From Heloderma charlesbogerti (lineage: Eukaryota > Chordata > Lepidosauria > Squamata > Helodermatidae), in NCBI GenBank assembly GCA_026122225.1, contig JANEZZ010000793.1, positions 1,922,001 through 1,986,000 on the forward strand: 64,000 nucleotides of DNA, in the 5' to 3' direction. The notes below the pieces were generated by a model. It was not told the DNA's origin. It saw only the letters and a list, made by a program, of their open reading frames with translations, and searched no databases. Position numbers and translations under genes: made by a program. The first letter of the stretch is position 1, and each line of letters begins with the position of its first letter. This document shows positions 1 through 10,040 of this stretch, in pieces.

Positions 1-524
1 TTGTGTAGGTTACACTGGATGTCCATAGCAGAGATTAGTGGCAATAACGAGAGAAAGCTGTCAGTTCTGCATGATGTATCTGGTGAGAAGCCAAAACTAA
101 CACTGATGAATTACAGTGATCTTTAGCTGATTTGTCCAAATTCACTCATCCGCTTTCTAAAGGTCATTGTGATTCACAAACTCCATAACTTTGGAGATGT
201 ATCATGCAGCATAACTGCCTCTTCCCTTGTATCATCTCCCCCCCGGACAATGTTGGCTTGGCTCTTTGCTAGGATTAAGAGATGCAGATTGGTTGTGGTT
301 CTGCATGCTCCTCTCCTTGCATGTGAATTTCCCCACCCCCTTTATTACTGGGTGTTGCGCTTTGTGTTGTTAACTATGGTATAGAGCAGTTGAAAACCAA
401 CTTTTGGCATAGATGTATTGTAGAAATTTGGTTATACTGTGGGCATTCCAAATGGCTTGGTACATGCAACTTGTCCAATTTTTCTCCATACAAGAATTTC
501 TTACTAACATAACTGGCCAAATCG
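1..524. other. Intron sequence, nothing recognised
   Basis: No exon, RNA gene or repeat family that I recognise. Short open frames here have no recognisable protein features. It lies upstream of the first visible SLC36A4 exon and is presumably intron. Confidence 0.4.
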
Positions 525-914
525 TTGGTATATGGCCAAGAGTGGCCCTATCTGGTTTGCCTTTTGTGCCCTTCCTTAGTTATTCATGCCTTAGTCATTC
601 CCTGGTTCGATGATGGCAATGCATTATGCATGGAACTTCCCCTAAAGACAGTCCAGAAATGTCAGATGGTTCCAAATGCTGCAGCTAGACTTCTGTGTCT
701 GTGGTCTCAGGAAGGACCCATATTGGGCCAATTGTTGTGCTGATTTTAGTGGCTTCCAGTTTGCTTCCAGGCTGAATTCAAGGTGCTTTTAAACCCTTGC
801 ACAACCCAGAACTGGTGGGAATCTCCTCTCATATGAACCTGCTTGAGATCTGCGCTGAGACCTTCCTCTCTATCCCTTTTGCCAAAAGTACAGTTGGTGG
901 GGAGAATGATAATA

Positions 915-1278
915 ATACTTTAGAGTTGGAAGGGATTTTGGAAGTCTAGCCTTTCCCAACCTGGTGCCCTCCAGATGTTTTGGACTTCAACTCCCCAGCC
1001 AGCATGGCCAATGTTTGGGGATGCTGGGATTTGTGGTCCAAAACATCTGGAAGGTACCAGGTTGGGAGGGGATGATTTAGTCCAGCCCCTGTCCCCACCG
1101 GCTCAGTGCAAGGATCTTGCAGCTACAGCATCTCTGACGGATGACCAACCAGCCTCTGCTGAAATAGATCCAGTGAAGGAGAGTCCACCACCTCCTAAGG
1201 CAAGACTGTTCCACTGCTTATCTGCAGTCTGCTTTCTTGTAACTTCCACCCGTTAGTTCTAATTATGTCCTTGGGCGC
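915..1278 (-). repeat. CR1 LINE 3' fragment nested in L2
   Basis: On the minus strand this reads as the CR1 3' region. On the + strand it shows the AGAGTTGGAAGGGA block, then a GATGATTTAGTCCAG block, and then the block about a gap of sequence that sealed fractures in other CR1 copies (GAAGGAGAGTCCACCACCTCC). It is split by the MITE at 951-1070. Confidence 0.6.
951..1070. mobile_element. Palindromic MITE, CTGGTGCCCTCCAGATGT family, copy 1
   Basis: Inverted-repeat element with left arm CAACCTGGTGCCCTCCAGAT and a right arm reading the complement (ATCTGGAAGGTACCAGGTTG). The two arms meet around an AGCATGGCCAATG core. At least six other copies of this family occur in the window. It has no coding capacity. 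Its superfamily cannot be fixed here because no clean target duplication is visible. Confidence 0.7.
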
Positions 1279-1590
1279 AATAAGAGAGAGGGCCTTTTCA
1301 GTTGTGATGCCTAAATGAGGGAATAGCATCCCAAGAGAGATTCCATGGGCCTCATCTTTGCCTGCTTTTAAATGGGCTTTTAAGACTGTTTTATTCTGGT
1401 GCGTATTTATAGTTGAGGCTTTGATAATTTTTTTAAATGATGATTCTACTGCTATTTGTTTCTGTGTTGTATCATGTTAGCTTTGTGTTTAGTTTTTGTT
1501 GTGATTTTTCTATCTTTATTTGTAAGCTGCCTTAAGCTTGGTTTTTAACATAGGCTAAGTTATTTATTGTTCTTCCCATAGAACAATAAA

Positions 1591-1834
1591 TAATATGGCC
1601 AAAACATTGTCCTATCTCTTTTTGGACAAACTTGCCAGCTGTGTGTCAGTTCTGAAGTACTGCTGAAAAGTGGGTGTTTTTAAAAATCTTTTTTTGGTAA
1701 GCTTTTTGACTGTTGATAAATCCATAACAATATATCAGAATACACAACGAACTGCTGAATCCTCAGCGCAAGCTATATGGTCTTATCTATGGAAGGGTTC
1801 TTTCATCATGTTATGGTCAGTCTTAAGAAGAGCT
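1591..1834. other. Intron sequence, nothing recognised
   Basis: No recognisable coding or repeat signature between the L2 tail and the CR1 fragment. Confidence 0.4.
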
Positions 1835-2522
1835 GTGGTGCACCAGTCTAAAAGCCTATCTAGTCCAGTATGCTGTTCCCACAGTGGCTGACCAGATGCC
1901 TAAATGGGAAGAGGCAGTATGTCTGACACTGGAGGTAGCATGTAGCTGTCATAACTAGTACCCATCAATAGCCTTATCCTGCATTAATTTGTCCAGTCCC
2001 CTTTTAAAGCTATTCAAATTGGTGGCCATCACTCTACATCTTGTGGTCAGAATGTGCTGTGGGAAGAAATGCTTCCTTTTATCTGTCCTGAATCTCCCAC
2101 CATTTAGCTCCATTGGATGAACCCACATTGTAGTATTATCTTCTCCACACCATGCATAATTTTATACACCTCCATCATGTCCCCCCGTTACTCAACTATT
2201 CTCTAAGCTAAAAAGCCCCCAAATGCTGTATCCTTTCCTCATTTATTTTATTTATTGCATTTATATCCCAACTTTTTTCCTCTTGCAAGGAACCCAAAGC
2301 AGCTTACATTCTCCTCCTCCTCTCCATTTTATCCTCACAACAACAACCCTGTGAGGTAGGTTGGGCTGAGAGTCTGTGACTGGCCCAAAGTCACCCAGTG
2401 AGGTTGCATGGCCAAGTGGGGACTAGAACCTGGATCTCCTGGCTTCCAGTCCAACACTCTCGCCACTACACCACACTGGCTCTTGTGTGCCAGTTGCTCC
2501 AGACCCTTGATCATGTTGGCCA
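1835..2522 (-). repeat. CR1 LINE 3' portion, split by a SINE
   Basis: Reverse-complement reading gives the CR1 end: a graded block equivalent to the one at 14870-15290 (vital phrases ATGTAGAGTGATGGCCACC, then GGACTAGATAGGC). A tRNA-derived SINE is inserted at about 2237-2483, and CR1 resumes for about 40 bases beyond it. No open frame of useful length remains. Confidence 0.65.
2237..2483 (-). mobile_element. tRNA-derived squamate-type SINE, copy 1
   Basis: On the minus strand it begins with AGCCAGTGTGGTGTAGTGG, which resembles a tRNA A box. It continues through GATCCAGGTTCTAGTCCCC, a B-box-like block, the GGGTTGTTGTTGTGAGGATA body, and an A/T-rich tail (ATTTATTTTATTTATTG on the + strand). 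Same family as the copies at 5101, 35030, 41079, 44227 and 46530. Confidence 0.8.
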
Positions 2523-2655
2523 CCTATCACATACCTGTTAAGAGGCAAGTAGGTCAAATGGCAGAGCAGTTGCAGGACCTCTCCGTATACACCTCACTCT
2601 GCCCAGAACCATGTCTGATTTATGGAATTTGCCGCCATGAGGTGTCATGAAGGCT

Positions 2656-2903
2656 TGACAAGCAGATAAGGCATGTTCGTTGAGGAAACGTCTATCAGTG
2701 TCTGTTAGGCATGGCAGCTAGATAGAAACTCCAGGTTCTGAAACAGGTTCAGAACAACTGGTTCTGAATCCCAGTTGTAAGGAGAGAGGGGTAGTGGTCT
2801 TCAAGCCCTGCTTTTGGAAATGCCTGGCTAGCTACTGTGAGAAACAGAATGCTAGACTAGATGGGCCCTTGGTCTGATTCAACAGAGCTCTTCTTACGTC
2901 CTT
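2656..2903 (+). repeat. CR1 LINE 3' end
   Basis: Contains the diagnostic CR1 end phrase GCTAGACTAGATGGGCCC followed by TTGGTCTGATTCAACAG and a TCTTCTTACGTCC tail. Direct + orientation, 5' truncated, non-coding. It ends only about 150 bases before the first SLC36A4 exon. Confidence 0.65.
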
Positions 2904-2941
2904 TTGACCTTTCTTCCCATTATGGCGGTTGGCTGTAATAG

Positions 2942-3535
<594 letters not shown>

Positions 3536-4145
3536 TTTAGAATTAAGCATATATAAAAGGTGATGGCAGCTCAGATCCATTTCTTAACCTTTATTTTTTT
3601 AAAGATTAGCCTCCTGTTTACTCCAATGGCAGAACTAGATATTTTGGAAACATGAGATTGCCAAATCTGTTTGTGCCTCTGACATGGAAGGCTGGGGTGT
3701 GGGTATTAGCAGGTGAGAAGGAGGTGGGAGAGGGAGTGTGTATTTAACATTCTCCTCTGCAGCATTTCCCCACTTGACTGGGAAACCTTGTCTCTGAGCC
3801 AGGCTATGAAAAAAGAAGTTGGGTTGGGGTGAATGGGGAGAAGTATTGCTGTGGAAAAATGAGAAGGCAGGGGAAGTGTTAATTGCCCCTTTCCTTACAA
3901 GACTGAGAATCCCACATTTGCTGCTGGAAACCTATTTCCACCTAACACGTCATGAATTGAGATGGCATTTACGTCTGCATTTTATTTTCTTCTTTCGACA
4001 ATCCCAAAGTAAATTCTCAACAACGTAGGTTTAATATTTGCATTGCAAGACTAAATTTAAAGAAAAGCCTGTTTTTTGGACTTCCATCTGCCATTGGCCA
4101 AAACTCCTCTTCCTTCCCTTTGTTTAAATAACCTGTTAACTCTCT
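3536..4145. other. Intron sequence, nothing recognised
   Basis: A-rich and mixed sequence with no recognised repeat or open frame of interest. Confidence 0.4.
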
Positions 4146-4500
4146 GTTGTTCGTTTATTTATTTATTTCATTTTGTGTATTTTACAACATTTGTATACTG
4201 CTCCACATCTAAAACAGATTCCAGAGCAGTGAACATAAAAGGTTAAAATAATAATAATAATAAAAAGAATTAAAACACCGTATTAAAATTGTTCTTTTAA
4301 AAACAGAATACCAATAAAAACTGTGGCTGGTCAGCTAAGGAATGCTTCCTTGCAAAGAACCGTTTTCAGGAGGCGCTGGAAGCAGCACAGAGTTGGCGCC
4401 TCCCTAACCTCCAGGGGCAGGGAGTTCCAAAGAAAGGGGGCCACCACACTGAAGGCTCACTGTTTAACCCATAAGCAATTTGGAGGTGTTCCTAGGCTGT
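4146..4500 (-). repeat. L2-like LINE 3' end
   Basis: The + strand shows the reversed end of an L2-type element: a TTTATTTATTTATTTC tail, GTATACTGCTCCACATCT, an (AAT)n stretch near 4247-4263, then GGGAGTTCCAAAGAAAGG and GGCCACCACACTGAAGG. The same tail is found at 13445-13607. Confidence 0.6.
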
Positions 4501-5100
4501 TAATTAAAAGCAGAAATGACACGTGCAGGGCTTGTGCGCTCCATTTTTTCCTGGAAATTGCCACTGTGACATGCAAACTCAGTCACTGGAATAGAGAAAT
4601 AAAAGGGATTTTCTTTTCTTGCCTTAACATAACAGAGGTTTACTTTTATTTAACCTTTTACTTACCTTTAAATATACAAGTAAAAAGCAGACTTTTTACA
4701 GGAGCCAGACTTCCCATGATTTTTGTTTGAGGGAAACTACTTTTGTTGAGAGCTGAAGCTACAACAGTTTTTTATTCTCTCCTCTCTCCCTCCACCCCCC
4801 CCCCCAACACTATGTAATTATGATTGGTAATCTAATGCAAATGCTTTTGGGCCCTTTCTAAATTTGCCCCAGTGCATTTTCTATGAAGGTATGAGGCTTT
4901 TGTTCCAACGATGGGAAATGAATGCCAGTCTTCTTTATTCAATCTTTGCTTTCTGTTTTTTCTTACCTTTCTGTGTTACGAACTTTGGCACAAATTGTCA
5001 GTGCTTCTTTTACCTCCCAGCTCAGATTACTGTATGTAGGGCAGCGTATGTGCTGAGGTCTCTTGGAAGAAGTGGAGAATATAGTACTGAGCACCATGAA
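4501..5100. other. Intron sequence with short duplicated block
   Basis: No known element. It contains a C-run near 4795-4805. The block at about 4885-4915 (GGTATGAGGCTTTTGTTCC followed by AACGATGG) recurs almost unchanged at about 5557-5586. Confidence 0.45.
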
Positions 5101-5345
5101 CGAAGGTGGTGTAGTGGTTAGAGCGTTGGACTGGGACTCAGGAGATCTGGGCTCTAGTCCCCACTCAGCCATGAAGCTCACAGGGCGACTTTGGGCCAGT
5201 CATTAACTCTCAGCCTACCCTACCTCACAGGGTTGTTGTGATAAAATGGAGAGGAGGAAGATTATGGATGCCACCTTGGGTTCCTTGCAAGAGGGAAAAA
5301 GGCGGGATAGAAATGTAATAATATACAAATGTAATAATAAATAAA
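5101..5345 (+). mobile_element. tRNA-derived squamate-type SINE, copy 2
   Basis: Direct orientation. It starts GGTGGTGTAGTGGTTAGAGC (A box-like), then GGGCTCTAGTCCCCACTC (B box-like), the CACAGGGTTGTTGTGATAAA body, and a GGGATAGAAATG ... AATAAATAAATC tail. The head is close enough to a tRNA gene to show internal Pol III promoter boxes. Confidence 0.8.
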
Positions 5346-6004
5346 TCCAGCTTCCTAAGATTCTTAGCTTTCACTTGAAAAAAGGGGAGAAAAAGGTTTC
5401 TGCTCTTCACAGTTGAGAATAATGGGCCTGAAAGTGTGTGAGCAGAGTCTGCTGAAATCTCTAGACAACAGTGGCTGTAAGTGAAGCTTCAGTCCCCTTG
5501 TAGATCAGTGACCCTTCTAATGTAGTAAAAATGAACTACGCAAAGGAATCGTAGAAGGTATGAGGATTTTGTTCCAACGATGGAATGAGAGAAATGACAC
5601 AAATGTGCTCAGTCTGCAGAACCTCGGGCTCAGAACTTGGATGGCCCGGGTGCAGAACCCTCTTTAGCACCGAGCGCTCGCAGGCCTGCTGCTCATATGT
5701 CAGGAGACCATACCGAGGCTGATTTTAAGATTGGCTTCAGAGCACAGGAAACTGAGAAGTGCTTTATGGGGGCACATTAAATTGGTGCTCGCCCAGATTG
5801 CTCTGTTCGACCTTCTGCACCTCTGTGGCCTTGGAGACTGACTTCTCAACAAGTCTCCTGTTTGTGCTGGGGCCATATTGCTTAGCGCAGCTTAACTGCT
5901 GAAGAGAGAGGTGCCAGGGATCCAGCACTAGACCCGTGCATGCTGTTGACCGTTTCTGTTTATGAGATGTGGCTGCGCCCTATGGCGCAGCTTCAGATTT
6001 AAAA
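5346..6004. other. Intron sequence, nothing recognised
   Basis: Apart from the second copy of the short block near 5557-5586, no element is recognised. Confidence 0.4.
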
Positions 6005-6566
6005 ATTGTTGTTCAGTCGTTCAGTCGTGTCCGACTCTTCGTGACCCCATGGACCATAGCACGCCAGGCCTTCCTGTCCTGCGCTCTCTCCCGGAGCATG
6101 CTCAAGTTCATATTCATTGCATCGGTGATGCTATCTAGCCATCTCATCCTCTGCCGTCCCCTTCTCCTTTTGCCTTCAGTCTTTCCCAGCATCAGGGTCT
6201 TTTCCAGAGAGTTTTCTCTTCGCATTAGGTGGCCAAAATATTTGAGCTTCATCTTCAGTCTCTGTCCTTCCAATCAGCAGTCAGGGTTGATTTCCTTTAG
6301 GATTGACTGATTTGACCTCCTTGCAGTCCAGGGGACTCGTAAGAGTCTTCTCCAGCACCACAGTTCGAAAGCATCAATTCTTCGGCGCTCAGCCTTCCTT
6401 ATAGTCCAGCTCTTTTCTTGGCAAGAATATTGGAATGGGTTGCCATTTCCTTCTCCAATGGACCACATTTTGTCAGAACTCTCCGCCATGACCTGCCCGT
6501 CTTGGGTGGCCCTGCACGGCATAGCTTATGGCTTCACTGAGTTACGTAAGCCCCTTCGCCACATAG
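6005..6566 (-). mobile_element. BovB (RTE) LINE, internally deleted: 5' leader joined to 3' end
   Basis: The minus strand starts near 6566 with BovB leader sequence (CAGGGCCACCCAAGACGGGC, then GAAGGAAATGGCAACCC). Near 6415 it jumps to the extreme C-terminal part of ORF2, giving SYSCQEKSWTIRKAERRR-like residues across the join, and it continues to the 3' terminus GTTGTTCAGTCGTTCAGTCG. The endonuclease and reverse transcriptase are missing. Two open stretches remain, 6522-6274 (82 aa, across the join) and 6273-6013 (86 aa, the usual BovB C-terminus). This is a small non-autonomous derivative keeping both ends. Confidence 0.8.
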
Positions 6567-6999
6567 CTTCTGTATTTTTCTTCCTATTTGAGCTGCACTT
6601 AGAGGGAAATCACTACAGAGCGACTGGTGCAGGTTACCTGCTGACCTTAACCTTCTTGTAAAGTTTAAATGTCATGGCAGCAGGTTGCTAATGACTTGGG
6701 AGATATTGACAGCAGGCATATGTGCTGGTCAGTCTTCCTTAACTTGGCACAAACATTGTAAGAAGGGCAAGGAGGTAGGGAGAAGAAAAAGCAGCAAAAC
6801 GAAAGGACTTGTATGCAGTATATTCCAGCCATGTTTGGAAACCATGATTTTTTCTTTTTTGCATCCTTATATTTGCACCCCATTTCTGCAGCGCTACAGA
6901 TGCTTAATAAATTTTTAAATTTTTAAAGTGCCTAGAAGACAAGGTGCTGTGCAGTATATAATGTTAACAGTCACAAAACTCTGCTTGCCAGCTTATAAT
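6567..6999. other. Intron sequence, nothing recognised
   Basis: No recognised repeat or coding signature. Confidence 0.4.
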
Positions 7000-7111
7000 G
7001 GGTTGTATCCAATGTTAGTCCTACTTAGAGCAGATCTATTGAAATGAATGGGACGTTGGTTAATCATGGCTAACTAAAGCCCTGTTCATTTCAAGTCACT
7101 GGATGCAACCC
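7000..7111. mobile_element. 112-bp palindromic MITE, TIR GGGTTGTATCCA
   Basis: Terminal inverted repeats GGGTTGTATCCA (7000-7011) and TGGATGCAACCC (7100-7111) match at 11 of 12 positions. A 3-bp duplication AAT flanks them. The inside is also partly palindromic (CATGGCTAACTAAAGCC core). Related termini occur at 13108, 25461, 50464 and 54642. GGG..CCC ends with 3-bp duplications would suit the PIF/Harbinger superfamily. Confidence 0.7.
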
Positions 7112-10040
7112 AATCTAAACAGACTTATGAGGAAAAAGAAAGGTGGGGCAAGGAAGAAAGTAGAGGGAGAGAGTGTCAAAACTAAAACCTCAGTGAATTA
7201 GGGAAGGCTTGGCAAAACGATGTCCCGAAGCATTTCTTAAGGAGCGGGTGGGAGTGACTCATCTGAATATCTGGAGGCAACGAGTTCCAAAGATAAGGTG
7301 CTGCCTAAGAAAGTGGATGGAGATGTAATCTTTGGTTTCAGAACAAGACAGAGCTCTGGAAGGAGTATTAAGATAAACTAAAGAAGACAGATGAGTGTAC
7401 AGGAGCCATTAAGTAAAAGCATTTAAAAGGAAGCAGAATTTTTTTAAAGAACGGATGTGATAAGGGAAGGAAATCCAGTGGAAAGAGAAAAGAGGGTCTG
7501 GCATTTGTTCAGCACAGAGTGATTCAGATAAGTTGCTGCTGTAAGGATTACCAGGAATATCCTCTATCTGTTTCTCACTGATTTTGTTAGAAGTGGCCAA
7601 CATTATAGTTGAATATGCTTGCAGTTTCCCAAGACTAAATGACAATGCAGTGGGTTGCATAGTACGTTCCAGGGAGCCCTGTGGTCCCTCACAGGAACAT
7701 GAGAAGAGTCCGTAGGATTCAACAGGAGCCATTGGCAACTGGGGCCATTCCTATTTGCATAACCTGACCCCTTCATCTGCACACAAAAGCCAGGTATCTT
7801 CAACTGAGTCAAGTGCTAGCGCTCTTCTTGGTGGCAGTGAGTTCTGTATTTTAATACACCCTGCAGGGAGAAAAATAGCATGTCAGGCTTGACCCATTGC
7901 CTGTGGTTTTATACTTTTTACTCAATATGTTTGAGCTGAATTAAATAAGAGCAGATGACTTCTTAAAACATGTTAATAGTTATGTTCTTCAAGGTTTCCC
8001 TGTAAAAACCATTACTAATTAGTCCTATTGGCATGTCTGTTGGGGATTGGTTTAGGCTTCCAGAATGGGTTGGCCTCTATGTGTAATTTGCTGCCAGTTA
8101 ACTCTGTGCACATGCAATTTAACCTGGAAGGTATTAGGCACATCTTTGTATGAAAGCAATGGCTAACTTGCTCCAAATTTATAAGCTGGTGTTGAGGTGT
8201 GCTCTTAGAATTGCTGAAACGGATTGTGGGGGATGATTGATAGTTCTGAAACAAAACTAGGTGAACCTTGTATTCTATTTAAAAGTGAACTTCTGCAGTC
8301 TTTGGCTGTTCCCCACCGCCAGGAGGTGTTTTTGGAGATGATGAGCTAAGCAAAGAGAAAATATTTCATTTCTTGTAGATGTGAAACTCAGACTAGAGAA
8401 ATGAGGCTTCTTTTCTCCTTAGCCTATTTCTTTAAAGTGATATCTTCTCAAAGTCTCCTCCTCCTTTTTTTAAATTGGGGATATCTCAGCTTTTCAGAGA
8501 GAATGTTCTCTTTTGTATATAGCATGAAAGCTTTGAATTTGTTAGCAGCTGCTAAAGGACTCATTTCCCTTCCTCCTCATCTTTAAAAGAACTGGATTGT
8601 CATCTTTAAAATGTCGCGGACTTGGATCTTGAGAGGTGATGCGAATTGTCTTATTAATGCTGATGCCTAAAGTTAAAGGCTGCTACTTGTCAGGAATTTT
8701 TCCCCTTTGGTCAACTTAATCTTTATACCTTCAATCAGCACTCCTTTTCTTTCTTTCCTCCCATCTCCTCACAACTTTTTCTACTGTAAGATCAGGCTAT
8801 GCTTTCCACAGACCACTAATTGTATGCTAGCCTCATCTCCAGCTGTATATTGTAGGGATCTTTCTGTATTGGTAGTACCTTTTTAGAGACATGAGAACTG
8901 GAGTGTCTCTCTCTCTCTCTCTCTCTCTCTGTGAGATGCATTGCAGTATAGAGGGTTGAAGGATTTGTGCCTAGCATCTGAAATAAACAAAAGATCTGGT
9001 TTCGTGTGAACTCTTTCCCTCCTTTGCATGCAAAGGAAAATGCAGTTTCCCCTCTTCACGTGTTCCAATTTCAGGTCTTCTGAGCTGTCTCCAATTGTCC
9101 TTCATGTAGAGTGGATTTGACCAACTTGAGCTCTAGTTCCCCTGTGGATGTTCTCCCAGCTATATAGGATTCACTTTACAGGAGAGCTTCTCAGAGGTGT
9201 CTAGGAGAATGTTTTAAATAACCCAGCAGGGCCCATTTTGTGTGAATCTTTCCCATGGAATTGGCACCTCCTGCCTGGTATGGTGTTGGCTCTGCAGGAA
9301 AGACCCATGCAGTCTGGTTGTGTGCGTGCACACATCCAGGCCATTCTCCCAGGAGAACTGCATTTTAAGAACTTATAACTAGGTAAGATTTACCCTTCTA
9401 GCTAACACAAAGTCTAGCTGTGATGTAGATGAATTTTTAACCTTGTCCTTGGGCATGGTGTATTTGAACCATGGTTCATTCTTTGATTTCCCCTCCCTGC
9501 TAGCTATTGACAATTCTTTTTTCAGAATCTGCTTTCCTATATGTCATCTGTTCCTCAGCCTCTTTGGGTATCACCAGGAAAATCTCATTTTACTGGTCTT
9601 GATGTAAACGTCATCCTAGTCATGTGCCTGAAATCTAAACGAAAGAGAGGAATGAAAATGTTCTTGCTGTCAGTGCCCTGCAAGTGGGAGACTGGCTGTG
9701 TAACAAAGTTGGATGCAAACAATGAAGTTGGTCTTAGATTTTTTTTAATTAAAAAGTATCCTTTCATTCCCTGTCAGCACAGTGATTGCATATCAAGATG
9801 AGGTTTTGTTTTTTTGTAAATACTGTTGCTCATGCTTCACTGTTTCTGTTTTCTTAACATCTTGTTTTTCCATCTACTTCAGACAATGTTGATATGAGAA
9901 TTGGCCTATTATGATTGCACTTCACTCTTTTGTGGGGTTACTGTTACTGTGTTGGCTGGCTTATGCTGGTGAAGGCAGTTTTCCAAGGTTAGGCTGTGCC
10001 AGTAATTGTCAACCTCTTGTAAGGCACATGAGTCCAACTG
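7112..10040. other. Intron sequence, mostly unrecognised
   Basis: About 7180-7480 has a faint resemblance to reversed L2 3' sequence (GAGTTCCAAAGATAAGG). A (TC)n microsatellite lies at 8906-8930. Otherwise I see nothing. Confidence 0.4.
8906..8930. repeat. (TC)n microsatellite
   Basis: About twelve uninterrupted TC dinucleotides. Confidence 0.95.

Larger units (their letters stand above)
525..1590 (+). repeat. L2-like LINE 3' part, interrupted by CR1
   Basis: The segment 525-905 translates to the end of an L2-type reverse transcriptase; residues such as ELPLKTVQK and NAAARLL match the later L2 copy at 21900-21990. The element resumes near 1278 with the typical end (a GAGAGGGCCTTTTCAG-like block) and finishes in an A/T-rich tail near 1560-1590. 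Between these parts sits a CR1 fragment that itself carries a palindromic MITE. The copy is old, with many stops, and cannot code. Confidence 0.65.
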
